From Hemerocallis citrina (Eukaryota; Streptophyta; Magnoliopsida; Asparagales; Asphodelaceae): a stretch of DNA of 64,000 nucleotides. Position 1 is the first letter of the stretch. The number at the start of each line of letters is the position of its first letter. The notes below the pieces were generated by a model that ran no database searches, was not told the DNA's origin, and saw only the letters and a list, made by a program, of their open reading frames with translations. The position numbers were made by a program, and so were the translations under genes. The stretch lies in the NCBI GenBank assembly GCA_017893485.1, contig CM030365.1:33881000-33944999 (forward strand), in the 5' to 3' direction. This document shows, piece after piece, positions 1 through 11,378 of this stretch.

Positions 1-3
1 TCC

Positions 4-625
4 TGATATGGCTAAAAATGGGGTTAAATCGGAACCGTCCAAATCGGGCAGCGAATCTTGAAGCCCAGGGGTAAAACGGTAATTTCACCTACCAATGGGT
101 CTGAGATGGGTAGTGGATCTCTTCGTCGAAGATCCAATAACCCACGAACGGATCCACCTCAATCGGGTGCGGGTTTCAACCAACAGAAAGCCCGATCCAG
201 AGGGATAGAATTAGGGTTTCTGATTAGATCCTAATCAACACCCCTGATTCATGCCTATCCTTCCACTGGGAATTAGCGATTACATTCCTAATCTGTTTAC
301 AAGGAGTATATTCCTTATCAGATCATGGGGATTACATTCCTAATCTGATCCCTAAAATGCCTATAAATACCCCCCATCCATCTCCATTAAGAGGTAATCA
401 ATCTTTTACCAGTTTTTACGCTCTTTCATAATCTTCCCTGATTACTGACTTGAGCGTCGGAGGGTGCGTCGCCGGGAACAACCCCGGTGTCTCGCACTTT
501 TTGCAGGTGTACGGTAGGAGTCAGCGTCAAACTCTGACGGAACAGGTATACAGGTTTGCTATTCAGTTTTCCTAAGAATTCACAAATACTATCTGTTTGC
601 CCCCGCACCAAATTTAGCGGCAACA
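4..625 (+). repeat. 5' LTR of the Tat-lineage element
   Basis: 622 bp, from TGATATGGC to GGCAACA, repeated at 13146-13768. It holds a TATA box at 362-369 and a repeated phrase (attacattcctaatctg) at about 273 and 331. The downstream primer-binding site fixes its right end. Confidence 0.95.
362..369 (+). promoter_or_regulatory. TATA box of the 5' LTR promoter
   Basis: TATAAATA followed by a C-rich stretch, about 260 bp before the LTR end. The same box is at 13504-13511 in the 3' LTR. This is the expected place for the U3/R boundary of the sense transcript. Confidence 0.75.
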
Positions 626-628
626 GAT

Positions 629-645
629 TGGCGCCGTCTGTGGGA
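629..645 (+). other. Primer-binding site of the Tat element
   Basis: TGGCGCCGTCTGTGGGA lies three bases after the LTR end. This form is common in RIRE2/Grande/Retand-type gypsy elements. I did not identify the priming tRNA. Confidence 0.8.
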
Positions 646-697
646 AACTAACGAATAGCAACCTCCCCTCTTCCCGTTGGTCAGATCTTCTCCAGCC

Positions 698-2510
698 ATG
701 CCCCCTAGGAAAGTCAGATCCAGAGGGTCCAACCGAGGTCCCAACCCCGATCAGCAACAGAAAGTTCCCCCTCAGCCCGCTCAACAGCAGGGGCAACTTC
801 TTCCTCAAGCAGAGGAGCCACTCCAACAGGACCAGCCCGCTCCTCAGAACCAACAACCTCCTAAGGGTCCCAATCCGCAGAAACAGCCCTTCCATCCGGA
901 CCACGTCTCCATCCACAATGCCTCTTCGGACTCTATGGCCTCCCATCATCCCCGAGCTTCCGATCTCCGCAACACCGTCCTCAATCGGCAGAAGGATGAA
1001 TCTTCGCCGCCGTCTGGATGAAAAGCGGGCCCGAGAGGGAACCTTCCGCCAACACCGTTCGGATGAGCGATCTCCTCACCGCCGAGAATACAGAAGGTCC
1101 CCTACCCGAAGGGGGTGGAGAGAGTCCCCCGAGCATTATAGAAGAAGGCCACACTCCCCTGCAGGTCGGCAACAGCCTAGGAACGATGAGGCACCCATCA
1201 CCCGTGCTGAGTTCCAGCAGTTCCAAGCGACCGTCCTACAAGCTCTCAATCTCCGTCCCAACACCAATGCTCCAAAGATCCCCTCTCCTCCTCCAATCCG
1301 AAGTCCTCGTCGACGGTCCCCAACTCCTCCTCCCGCTCCTAGCAACTCCCGGCATATGCCAATTCCTCGCCGCTCCAGGAGCTACCGTCGTCGTAGCCCC
1401 CGCTCTCCCTCATACGAAGACGAGTCTAGAGGCTCGGCTGATTACCGTCGAAGGGACGACGCTGTATACCGCCGTCTCCATGAGATGGAGAGGCGCTTGG
1501 GTCAGTTGGACCGAGAAGAAGAGCTTAGAGGAAGGACTCTTCATCCTAGCAGACCTCCTTTTTCCCGAACCATAATGGATGCACCTATACCAATCGGCTT
1601 CAAGCCTCCTCAATTTGAGACCTACTCCGGGGAGACTGACCCTGTCGATCACATCGAAAGCTTCAAGACCCTAATGCTCATCCATCAAGCTTCTGATGCT
1701 CTGCTCTGTAAAACCTTCCCCGCAACTCTCAAGGGTCCGACTCGAGAATGGTACTCTCGCCTTGCCCCATCCTCAATATTCTCCTTCGAGCAATTCGAGA
1801 CCCTCTTCGTCACCCATTTTGTAAGTAGCCGTAGAACTGAGAAGACAAGCATCTTGCTACTGTACCTCCACCAGAAGAAGGGTGAGAAGTTGAGAGACTA
1901 TGTGAAGAGGTTCACGGCTGAAGCCAGGTCCATAGCATCCCTCAACCAGTCGGTCGCTACAGCAGCTTTTCAATCCAATGTCCTCAACTCCAACCTTCGC
2001 TCCTCCCTCGCCAAGAAACCCTCACAGAACTTCTCTGACCTCCTCCTCCAGAGCGAAAAGTATATTCGGGCCGAAGAAGCTGAGCACCGCCCCAACTTGG
2101 AGGGGTCTTCCTCCGGGTTCAAGAGAAAAGGAACAAAAGAGGAAGGAGCCAAGAAGCTCCAGAAGGATAATGCCGGCCAGCGCCGACCTCCCCCCAAATT
2201 CGAAAAATTTACTCCTCTTAACGCTAATATCTCCACAATTCTCATGGAAGTTGAGAAGGAGGGGGTGATACCTCCTGCACCAAAAATGAACACCCCTGGC
2301 AAGAAGAGGGATAAAGAGAAGTGGTGTCGTTATCATCGGGACCACGGCCACGATACCAACGATTGTCGGGCCTTGAAGAATGAGATAGAAGCCCTCATCC
2401 AGAGGGGGCAGCTGACCAGATTCGTGAGAAAGGACCGAGCCGACCTTCCTCCCCCGCCTCGGGGGGCTAATAAGCGTCCGGAACGCGATGAAACGCCCGA
2501 CTTCGAATAG
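698..2510 (+). pseudogene. gag: Gag of the Tat element, frameshifted
   Basis: Gag forms the virus-like particle that packages element RNA. The N-terminal part starts at ATG 698 (MPPRKVRSRG, then a Gln/Pro-rich stretch) and ends at a stop at 1021. The rest lies in another frame from about 1000 to the TAG at 2508, so one indel near 1000 splits the gene. The second part has an Arg/Ser/Pro-rich region (about 960-1570), the retrotransposon gag core (FETYSGETDPVDHIESF, TREWYSRLAPSSI, LRDYVKRFTAEARSI; about 1580-1930) and a C-terminal Cys/His knuckle WCRYHRDHGHDTNDC (about 2322-2366). The TAG at 2508 falls inside sequence that normally reads on into protease (continuing ERVLHLIHGG), so gag-pol was probably one open frame. 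Confidence 0.88.
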
Positions 2511-2542
2511 GAGCGTGTCCTACACCTCATTCATGGGGGGCG

Positions 2543-2945
2543 ATGGGGGGCTCCTCAAACTCCTCTCGAAAGGCATTTATAAGAGAAGTCAATTCAGTTC
2601 GTGCCACCCCTCCTCCCAAAGGCCTCGGAGTGCCCATCACATTCTCAGACGAAGATCTTGAAGGTGTCCACACCCCTCATTGTGACGCACTCGTCATCAG
2701 CCTCCACATGGCGAACTTCAAAGTGGAGAGGATCCTGGTGGACAATGGCAGCTCCGTTAACATCCTCTTTCTCGCCGCTTTTAAAGGCCTAAAGCTCTCC
2801 CGAGACAGACTCAAGCCCACCGGCTACACGCTCCATAGGTTCACGGGAGTGCCAGTGACTATTGAAGGGGTGATCACCCTCGACGTAACCTGCTGGCAAA
2901 ACTCCTACTACCTGAACGGAGTCGATGGACTTCATGGTCGTAGAT
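2543..2945 (+). pseudogene. pol (PR): Aspartic protease domain of the Tat element
   Basis: Retropepsin-like protease, which would cut the polyprotein. The frame starts MGGSSNSSRKAFIREVNSV and has the active-site block RILVDNGSSVNILF (catalytic Asp in VDNGSS, about 2736-2777). DVTCWQN and, in the next frame, FMVVDVPAAYNVILGRPGL give the C-terminal ILGRP signature. Because that signature lies in the RT frame, a frameshift at about 2920 separates it from the catalytic part. A second frameshift near 2537 separates the domain from gag. The right edge is approximate. Confidence 0.85.
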
Positions 2946-4646
2946 GTCCCCGCAGCCTACAATGTCATTCTGGGTCGGCCCGGCCTGGCCGCCCTTAAAG
3001 CCGTCCCTTCCGCCTATCACCTCAAAATGAAGTTTCCCACTCGGGCCAGAGTAGGGGAAGTAAAAGGCAATCAGGAAACGGCCCGCAAGTGCTACATGAC
3101 CTCTACCCTCGGTCCCGTCCTCTCCTTAGAAACTCTAGAAATCCCCCAAGATGCTGCCCGACCGACGTCCGAGCCGGTGGATGAATTGGAGGAAGTGCTC
3201 TTCTCTGAGCAGGATCCAACTCGCAAGTTCTTTGTTAGCAAGACCCTCCCGTCCGCCCTATGCTCGGACATTGTACAGTGCATCCGAAGGAACCGAGACC
3301 TCTTCGCTTGGTCAGCTGCGGACATGCTCGGAATTTCCGAAGAGCTCTTAGTCCACCACCTTAGCGTTGTTCCGGGGTCCAAACCGGTTCAGCAGAAGAG
3401 GTGCAAGTTTGCCCCCGAGCGCCAGCTAGCTATAAAAGAGGAGGTGGACAAGCTCTTGAAGGCCCGATTCATACAAGAGGTGAACTATCCCGAGTGGTTG
3501 TCGAATGTGGTAATGGTGAAGAAGTCCAATGGGACTTGGAGGATTTGTATCGATTTTACCGATCTCAACAAGGCTTGCCCCAAGGATCCTTTTCCTCTTC
3601 CAACTATTGACACTCTGATTGATGCCACCTCGGGACATGAGCTCCTCAACTTCATGGACGCCTTCTCAGGCTACAACCAGATTCGGATGTTCCCTCCGGA
3701 TATCCCGAAGACCTCATTCGTGACCGACCAGGGCCTCTATTGCTACAGGGTCATACCCTTCGGTTTGAAGAATGCAGGCGCAACATATCAATGCCTTGTC
3801 AACAAGGTTTTCCAAGCTCAAATCGGCCGAAACATAGAGGTGTATGTTGACGACATGCTTGTAAAAAGCATCCAAGGTGCCGATCATGTGACCGACCTCC
3901 AAGACGCGTTTGATGTTCTGAGAAAGCACAACATGAGACTCAATCCGAACAAGTGTGCGTCCAGAGTCTCGTCGGGAAAGTTCCTCGGCTTCATGGTCAG
4001 CCAACGAGGAATCGAAGCTAACCCGGAGAAAATCAAGGCCATATTAGAAATGGCACCCCCCAAGAATGTTAAGGAAGTTCAGAGGTTAACAGGCTGCTTG
4101 GCCGCCATAGGGCGTTTTCTCTCGAAGTCCGGGGAGAAATGCCTCCCCTTCTTCAAGGCCCTCAGGGGGGCTAAAGGTTTTGAATGTGGACAACAGCAAC
4201 AGGAGTCCTTCGACCAGCTCAAGGCTTACCTCGTCAATCCTCCTCTACTCAGCAAACCAATTCCTGGAGAACCCCTCTACCTCTACCTGGCAGCCTCCGA
4301 ACAGACTCTTAGTGCCGTTTTAGTAAGGGAATAAGACCGGGCTCAAAAGTCCATCTACTATGTGAGCAAAGTACTTCGGGATGCCGAGCTCCGCTACCCG
4401 AAGATAGAAAAGATGGCTTATGCCCTGGTGATGGCCGCGAGAAAGCTTCGCCCGTACTTTCAGTCCCATTCGGTGGTCGTTCTTACCGACCAACCGCTGA
4501 AGAAAGTGCTCCACAAGCCGGAGACCTCCGGTCGTCTTATGAAGTGGTCTATCGAGCTGAGCCAGCACGATATAACTTATCAGCCTCGGACCGCGATCAA
4601 GGCTCAGGCCTTAGCAGAATTCATAGTTGAAAGTACCATCCCCTGA
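2925..4646 (+). pseudogene. pol (RT-RH): Reverse transcriptase and first RNase H of the Tat element
   Basis: RT copies element RNA into DNA and RNase H removes the RNA strand. Visible RT blocks are LLKARFIQEVNYPEWLSNVV, CIDFTDLNKACPKDPFPLP, FMDAFSGYNQIRM, FGLKNAGATYQ and the catalytic YVDDMLVKS (about 3841-3867). The connection/RNase H part follows (FEC..QQQESFDQLKAYL, PLYLYLAASEQTLSAVLVRE). An in-frame TAA at 4332-4334 then interrupts it where relatives have Glu, and the same frame resumes (QKSIYYVSKVL, YPKIEKMAYALVMAARKLRPYF, LTDQPLKKVLHKPETSGRL) to a TGA at 4646. Near 4640 the frame shifts by one base into the next domain. Confidence 0.92.
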
Positions 4647-5082
4647 GTCCAGCCAAACAGTGAAGGGACCACCCGTCTGGTCGGTTTATGTGGACGGATC
4701 CTCCTGCAATGAGGGAAGCGGGGCAGGGGTCATTCTGGCAAGCCCAGATGATTTCATCCTCCAATACTCCCTCCGTATCAACTTCAAGGCCTCTAACAAC
4801 GAAGCAGAATACGAGGCACTCATAGCCGGCCTTGGAATGGCTCGCAACGTAGGGGCGAAACGCCTCAGGATCTTTAGCGACTCTCAGCTAGTCGTGAATC
4901 AGGTCCTCGGCGAATATGAAGCACGTGATGACAGGATGGTCAAATACTTAGCCAAGGTCCGGAGCCTCATGACACTATTTGAACAAGCCTTCATCTAACG
5001 CATACCCTGGGAAGAAAATGCTCAAGCCGACGCCCTCTCCAAACTAGCCTCTTCCTCCCTTCAAGGTCTCGAGCAGACCGTC
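4627..5082 (+). pseudogene. pol (aRNH): Second RNase H domain (Tat hallmark)
   Basis: Reads VWSVYVDGSSCNEGSGAGVIL, then NNEAEYEALIAGLGMA and RIFSDSQLVVNQVLGEYEARD, the D-E-D pattern of plant/archaeal-type RNase H. Its presence in addition to the first RNase H places the element in the Tat clade. An in-frame TAA at 4996-4998 (CAA to TAA by one C-to-T change, from comparison with relatives) precedes the conserved tail IPWEENAQADALSKLAS, which stays in frame with integrase. Confidence 0.88.
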
Positions 5083-6432
5083 TTGATAGAGGTCCTTCTG
5101 AAGCCAAGTATAGAGGACGAAACTCCCCACTCTATGGAGTCGCTGCCTGTCCTGCTCGAAGACAACTGGATGAAACCCCTCATCGAATTCTTAAGGGATG
5201 GACTCCTTCCCGAGGATCCCAAGGAAGCTCGAAGAGTGAGAACCCGAGCTGAGCGTTACACACTAATCGGAGGTATCCTATATAAACGCTCCTTCACACA
5301 GGTAGATGGCCGGCCTTACCTGAGATGCCTCTCTCCCGAGCAGGCCGACTACGCCCTACAAGAACTTCACGAGGGCATCGGTGGGGCACATTCGGGATCC
5401 AGATCCTTAGCCCGCAAAGTGTTGAACTACGGATATTTCTGGCCCACTCTCCTACGGGACGCCGAACGACACGTTCGGCAATGCAGCTCCTGTCAGAAGT
5501 ACTCCGACATCCGACGCCTCCCACAAGCTCCACTAACTTCCTTATCAAGTCCAATCCCTTTCGCCATGTGGGGGATGGATTTACTAGGGCCATTTCCGCC
5601 GCCTCCCGATCAGTTCAAATTCTTAGTCGTGGCTATCGACTACTTCTCAAAATGGATAGAGGCCGAGTCCTTGGCCACGATCACTGAGAACAAAGTCATT
5701 CAATTCTTTTGGAAGAATGTCATCTGCCGATTCGGGGTCCCTCGGGTCCTCATAACAGACAACGGAACCCAGTTCACGGGGCCCGCCTTCCAAGCTCTAT
5801 GTGAAGACCTCGCCATCCAACACCGATTCTCCTCCGTTTCCCATCCCCAATCGAATGGCCAAGTCGAGAATGCTAACCGACAGATCCTCTCCGGCATTAA
5901 GAAGAGGTTGGATAAATGTTCCAAAGGCTTGTGGGTCAATCAGCTCCCGAACGTGCTGTGGAACTACCACACTACAAAACGGACCCCCACAGGAGAGAGT
6001 CCGTTCAATCTCACCTATGGGTCCGAAGCTATGATCCCCCTAGAAGTTGGTATACCCTCACATCGTCTAATTGCTTATGAAGAAGAACAAAATGCCAGAG
6101 AGCTCCGAGCAAATCTAGACCTGATTGATGAGATCCGAGAAAGAGCTGCCATTCGTCAACAAAGCTACCGGAGAAGGATCGAGTCGGCATACAACAAGAA
6201 GGTCCATCCTACCGACCTCAAAGAAGGGGACCTGGTCCTCAGAAAGTTGGCCATCTCTTTCCCCGGTCAGAAGAGCAAATTCGCTCCAAATTTGGAGGGA
6301 CCCTACAAGATCGCCAAAGTAGTTTGACCCGGCACATACAGACTAGAAGACCTCGAAGGCAGGGAGATCCCCAGGACCTGGAATGCCGACCATCTCCTGA
6401 AATACCAAGAGAGAGCACCAACGCCTCTCTAA
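5083..6432 (+). pseudogene. pol (INT): Integrase of the Tat element
   Basis: Integrase joins element DNA to the chromosome. The HHCC zinc finger is LHEGIGGAHSG...CSSCQKY (about 5356-5505). The catalytic core has D in WGMDLLGPFPPPPDQ (about 5568), D in VLITDNGTQF (about 5757) and E in SNGQVENANRQI (about 5865). The C-terminal part holds GDLVLRKLAISFPGQKSKFAPNLEGPYKI, a GPY/F-type module. A TGA at 6325-6327 (CGA to TGA, Arg to stop in relatives) cuts off the tail PGTYRLEDLEGREIPRTWN, which continues in frame to TAA at 6430-6432. Confidence 0.93.
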
Positions 6433-6610
6433 GTATTCTGGGATGTCGAACAGTTCCTCTCCTATTACTTGTCTTGCTTTTCTTTTATTTTCTCTCTTGT
6501 AATAACGGCTCGCAACTTTAGAAGCAGCCAACTATTAGTCATTACTAAAGAAAGCTTTTTTCATATTTCACTATTGTTTACATCTCTCTGCTTTTAGTTA
6601 TTCACTCTAA
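6433..6610 (+). other. Spacer between integrase and the first repeat array
   Basis: T-rich non-coding stretch (tcttgcttttcttttattttctc at about 6470). No gene seen. Confidence 0.6.
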
Positions 6611-7741
6611 CGATGGTTCGGAGTCCAACACTTGGCTCGATTCTACTTTGCAAGTTCACTTCTAAGCGAGCTAGAAGTAATTCGCCATTCGGAATTGCTC
6701 CCACAACCGTTGAACTAATCTAACGATGGTTCAGAGTCCAACACTTGGCTCGATTCTACTTCGCAAGTTCGTTTCTAAGCGAGCTAGAAGTAGTTCGCCG
6801 TTCGGAATTGCTCCCACAACCGTTGAACTAACCTAACGATGGTTCAGAGTCCAACACTTGGCTCGATTCTACTTCGCAAGTTCGTTTCTAAGCGAGCTAG
6901 AGGTAGTTCGCCATTCGGAATTGCTCCCACAACCGTTGAACTAATCTAACGATGGTTCGGAGTCCAACACTTGGCTCGATTCTACTTCGCAACTTCGCTC
7001 CTAAGCGAGCTAGAGGTAGTTCGCCATTCGGAGTTGCTCCCACAACCTGTTGAACTAATCTAACGATGGTTCGGAGTCCAACACTTGCCTCGATTCTACT
7101 TCGCAAGTTCGCTCCTAAGCGAGCTAGAGGTAGTTCGCCATTCGGAATTGCTCCCACAAACGTTGAACTACTCTAACGATGGTTCGGAGTCCAACACTTG
7201 GCTCGATTCTACTTCGCAAGTTTGCTCCTAAGCGAGCTAGAGGTAGTTCGCCATTCGCAATTGCTCCTACAACCGTTGAACTACTCTAACGATGGTTCGG
7301 AGTCCAACACTTGGCTCGATTCTACTTTGCAAGTTCGCTTCTAAGCGAGCTAGAAGTAGTTCGCCATTCGGAATTGCTCCCACAACCGTTGAACTAATCT
7401 AACGATGGTTCGGAGTCCAACACTTGGCTCGATTCTACTTCGCAAGTTCGCTTCTAAGCGAGCTAGAAGTAGTTCGCCATTCGGAATTGCTCCCACAACC
7501 GTTGAACTAATCTAACGATGGTTCGGAGTCCAACACTTGGCTCGATTCTACTTCACAAGTTCGCTCCTAAGCGAACTAGAGGTAGTTCGCCATTCGGAAT
7601 TGCTCCCACAACTGTTGAACTACTCTAACGATGGTTCGGGGTCCAACACATGGCTCGACTGCACTCTGCGAGCTCACTGTCGAGCGAAGCCTGACTCATC
7701 ACGCAAGTTCGCGAGATGGAGTGACCGAAGCGCAGCTCGGC
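6611..7741 (+). repeat. 113-bp tandem repeat array, nine copies plus a degenerate tenth
   Basis: The phrase CGATGGTTCGGAGTCCAA starts at 6611, 6724, 6837, 6950, 7064, 7177, 7290, 7403, 7516 and 7629. The period is 113 bp, with one 114 because of an added T. Copies differ at a few sites and fall into two subtypes (gcttcTAAGCGAG..tagaag and gctccTAAGCGAG..tagagg). The tenth copy decays after about 50 bp. Tandem repeats between integrase and 3' LTR are known in Tat/Ogre elements and can seed satellite DNA. Confidence 0.95.
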
Positions 7742-8223
7742 ACCACCGGCCGAACGCTCATGTCGCCGACCCTTACGCGAGCAAAAGACCAGCTCAGGGA
7801 CCTCGGCACGACGAACACAGTCACAAACAAAACAGCTACACAAAGCTACAAAGAACATGCAAGCCTGAGAAAGAAATATTATTAAGAATTGGGACGCAGT
7901 ACAACGCTGCCTCTTCCATACAACAAGATTACACAGCAAAAATCACAATGCTGACTTGTTACACTTAGGCTAAATACAGGGACTTCAAAAAAGAAAAGAG
8001 AGAGATCTTCAACGCCTCCGTGGCACAGGGATGTTCCGCTTCAAGGACACTCGAGGGCGGCGACGTTTACCTCCGGAGCTCGACCCCAAGCCAGCAAATT
8101 GAGACGTGTCCTCGGCACTGCTCCTAGCAGCCACACCGACGGATGCCCCGCTCGACGAAATGGCCACCGAGCTTTGCGCATCCCCCGGGCTAGGACGGCC
8201 GAGAGGCAGGACGGGTCGCGAGC
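7742..8223 (+). other. Non-coding stretch between the repeats and the antisense frames
   Basis: GC-rich, with scattered stops in all frames. It lies downstream of the antisense reading frames and could hold their 3' end. Nothing else recognised. Confidence 0.5.
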
Positions 8224-8931
8224 TTATAAAACGTGATGCCCCGATCGCTCTCCGCGCGAGTATACGAAGTGCTCCTGACGTTGATTGGCCCCGACCGCAG
8301 GTTTGAGGCGAGCCACCTCCGCCTCTAGCTCTGAGATCCGCTCCCTCAGAGAGTCATCTTTGACATCGACCTCGAAGCGAGGAGGTATCGCGGAGCTCGG
8401 GACGCCGGAGCGACTCGCGATAAGACGGCGAAGATGAGTGACTTCGATGCTCTTGTCTACCGTGGCTCTCTTTAGTGCATCGACCTTGGCCGTCAGTTCG
8501 TCCCGTTCGGTCGTCAGTTTGGCCACCTCGGCCGTCAGTCCTTCTCCCTCCGTCCGAAGCTCCGTCTCCACAGTTTGCAGGTGGCGGATCTTAGGAGGCA
8601 GATCGTCCCTCTCCGCTGTTATTTTGGATAAGGTGTGATGAATGCACTTGATCTGAAGGCCATAGCTAAATGCAGTAGACGAACCCTCATCCTCTCCTAA
8701 AGGGGTCATCTCGGCGATCCTGCTCTCCAGTCGCCGGATCTCGATGTCTCGCCAACCCAGGATGAGTTGAAGATGGTTCTGCTCGCTTTCAGCCCTGCGC
8801 AACCCCAGCTCGACTTCGTAGAGCCGCTCCCGGCACCTCACCAAGCACAGCCTTGTCGCTCCTAAGCCGACCTTAGGACGAGTGTTGTCCCCCGAACCAG
8901 CAGGCTCGACGGCCTGAGTCACCACCACGAG
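8224..8931 (-). pseudogene. Antisense coiled-coil exon in the Tat element 3' region
   Basis: An open frame of about 235 codons with no known catalytic motif. It is rich in heptad-like Glu/Leu/Arg runs (AEVAKLTTERDELTAKVDALK, RISELEAEVARLKP) and should form a coiled coil. Just upstream on the minus strand is a strong 3' splice site, TTCGACTTCTTTTCAG, with the exon beginning at 8931, so the residues before LVVVTQAVEP are probably intronic. It may be the last exon of the antisense gene at 9135-11222 or a truncated duplicate of its coiled-coil end. A poly-T/A tract and stop lie between them, which favours a separate unit. Function unknown. Confidence 0.6.
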
Positions 8932-9134
8932 CTGAAAAGAAGTCGAAGCAAACAATAAATTCTCAAATATATTGCCGAACTCCTACACTTAGCCAAATTT
9001 CAGAAATTCTTGAGAAAAAATAGAGACACAGTCGAGCCCAAAAAGACGTTTCATTCATTACAAAAAGCGGTGGCCAGTCCGCGATTAGGCGTTACAAAAA
9101 AAGGAGAAGAACAGAAGAAAAAAAACGAGCGGAA

Positions 9135-11222
9135 TCAGGGCGCGACCACTTTCCCAGGGCGGTGAGAGCGAGTGGGGGTCGACGTCTCTGAAGGGGGCAC
9201 CACCGCTAGCGGGGTTACCACTGACTCCGGGGCCTCGGCGATGACTTCGACTTCAGTCTCAACTTCATCCTCGCCTTCTTCTTCTTCCCTCTCGGATTCG
9301 GGGTCGAAGCCCTCGACGTGGCTCGGGAACAGTCTCCATCCTGAGCAGTCCACGTCAGAGTACGCCTTCGTCACCCAGGTAATGGCTTCGGCGTAGGCCC
9401 TGGCCATGTTTTGGGCGAGGAAACCCTGCACCTTCTCCATCGTCGCGTCCTCCGCCGCCTTCACAACAGCAGCCTTGGCCTCCGCCGCCTCGACCAATTG
9501 CTTGGCCGCCTCCTCCTTCTGACGAAGAAGATCGCCCTCCAGCTGCGAAACCTAAGCTTCGAGGAACTCGACCCTGATCTTGTCGAGCTCGTTCCCCATC
9601 CGAGCCTTCTCTTTTCGAGCCTGGTCGAACTCCTGCTTTAGCTCCTTCTCCAGAGTTGCCAACCTCTCGGTGAGGTGTCCAAAATGGACAATGATCTGCG
9701 ACAAGGAAAGAAGAATTAAAAGAGTTAGAAAAATTATAGCTAAAGAAATTCAACGACGGCAAAAATCTAATACTTACCGAGACGGCCGAGCGAGCAATCT
9801 CGATGACATCGTCACCTTCTTGCCCGGCCTCCATGGCGGCGCGATCCTTCGGCGTCGCCAGATGCTTGACGGCCTGCATGCTGGCCAAGGAGTTGCCGAG
9901 GAATCCGTCATGTTTCCGAACTTGCCAGTCCGGAATATGGATCCTCTTGTGCCCCTCGGTCAGGAGCTCCTCGGCCGCCACCGACAACGGGGGGGTCGTC
10001 ATCCCCAGGGCTACGGCGATGGGGAACTCACCGACCCCAGTTGATGCCAAGGCATCTGCACCGGCGAACGACCGGGCTACCGAGGATCTGCACCTCCTCG
10101 ACCGCCTCAGTAACCCACAGAGTCTTCGAGGTCGACAGCTTGCTGGCCACCCTCTTGCGCTTCTTCGGTGCCTTACTGGCGAGGCCCGCTCTCAAAGCTA
10201 GCACCGCGTCGTAGTCCATCGCCTCTGCGTTAAAGATAAAGTTCGTTAGCACTATACAACTCATGCAAAATAAAGTATCAAGAACAAAGCACAAAAAAGA
10301 AACCGCGTACTGGGATCTACGCGGCAGAGCCCTCCCCTGAACAAGACATCCTCGGTCAGCTCCTTCCAATCATACTTCGGCCGATCGAGAAGTGTCCGAA
10401 CTGCCTTTTCTTCTTCAGGCTGAAGCTTGGGCAGCGCCTTCAACCGCTTCGGCACCTCCTCACCCAATTGGAGGGGATATGCCAGGCCTCCGCACTCCGC
10501 ACTATCAAGAACTTTTCGTGCCAGTGCTTGATGGAGTCGGGGCATATGACGAGCCTACCGCGATGCCTCAGAGCCAAAAGTATCGGTACTCCGACCCATT
10601 CCCCTGATGAAGCCGATAGATCGTCCGAAGCACATTCAGCTCCGGCTCGATCCCAGTGGCTTGTCAGTGAAGTACGAAGCCATTTATGACCCTCCATGCG
10701 TTCGACATAAGCTGGATAGGGGCTGACCCCAAACCACCTCAGAACGAGGATCGTGAACGGATGGAGGGGTAGCCGAGCCCCGGCGATAAAGGCGTCGACG
10801 GGCCAGCAACACATGGTCACTGGCAGCGGCGAGTTGGCCCTAACCCCGGGACCCGGCAGCATAAGCTCGTACTCCTTCGGAATGTGGAAACAGTCCCGGA
10901 TCACTCCCAAGTCTTCTTCGCAGAGGATCGACACCGTCTCATCCGCCTCGGTCGTCTCCCTCGCCGCATTCTCCACGAAACTCCTCCCCCTCCCGTGAAC
11001 AATTCGCTCGGCGTTCTCCTCCGAAAGCTCCCGAACTCTGTCAAGCCCGGTCAGTGGCCCTGGCAACCTGCCGAACTCCCCCATGCATTTCGGATCCTCC
11101 ACTATGGTGTCCCGGCCAGATACCTTCTTGCCCTTATCTGGGCGACTCAGAGTCTGGGCTTCGGCCACTTCAAGGGAGGGCTCGGACCAAGAGGTCGACT
11201 CGGAGACAGAAGTGAGAGACAT
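9135..11222 (-). pseudogene. Antisense multi-exon gene of the Tat element (Transposase_28-like)
   Basis: Runs opposite to gag-pol. Exon 1 (11222-10311) starts MSLTSVSEST and holds IPKEYELMLPGPGVRA and LPLHPFTILVLRWFGVSPYP, the pattern of the plant 'putative gypsy type transposon' family (Pfam Transposase_28), found in antisense frames of Tat-type elements. Its end (LQPEEEKAVRTLLDRPKYDW) is in a shifted frame. My intron model: 10310-10225 (CCCA|GTACGC to AACGCAG) and 9777-9696 (TCG|GTAAGT to TTGTCGCAG). Exon 2 (10224-9778) carries a basic KAPKKRKR stretch and one frameshift. Exon 3 (9695-9135) is a coiled coil with a TAG at about 9552, then an acidic tail (ESEREEEEGEDEVETE). Molecular role unknown. 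Broken in this copy. Confidence 0.75.
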
Positions 11223-11378
11223 AGTTTATGAAATAAACTAAGTATAAATTACCTTAAAAGATTAGCTGCCGGAAACTCCACCAAAAAACGAACGGCGATC
11301 TCCGGAAATACTCGCTTAGCACAAAAGATTGCCTGAGCAAAAGAGAAGAGAAGTGAAAAATGAGAGAGGGGGGTGGGG

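Noticed and set aside
6611..7741. Apparent covariation in the 113-bp repeats (CTTCTA..TAGAAG versus CTCCTA..TAGAGG)
   Set aside because: The second subtype does not restore pairing: position by position it gives T-G and C-A pairs. The changes are just linked subtype differences.
6611..7741. CRISPR-like regular repeats
   Set aside because: Units are contiguous 113-bp tandem repeats without variable spacers, in a plant retrotransposon.
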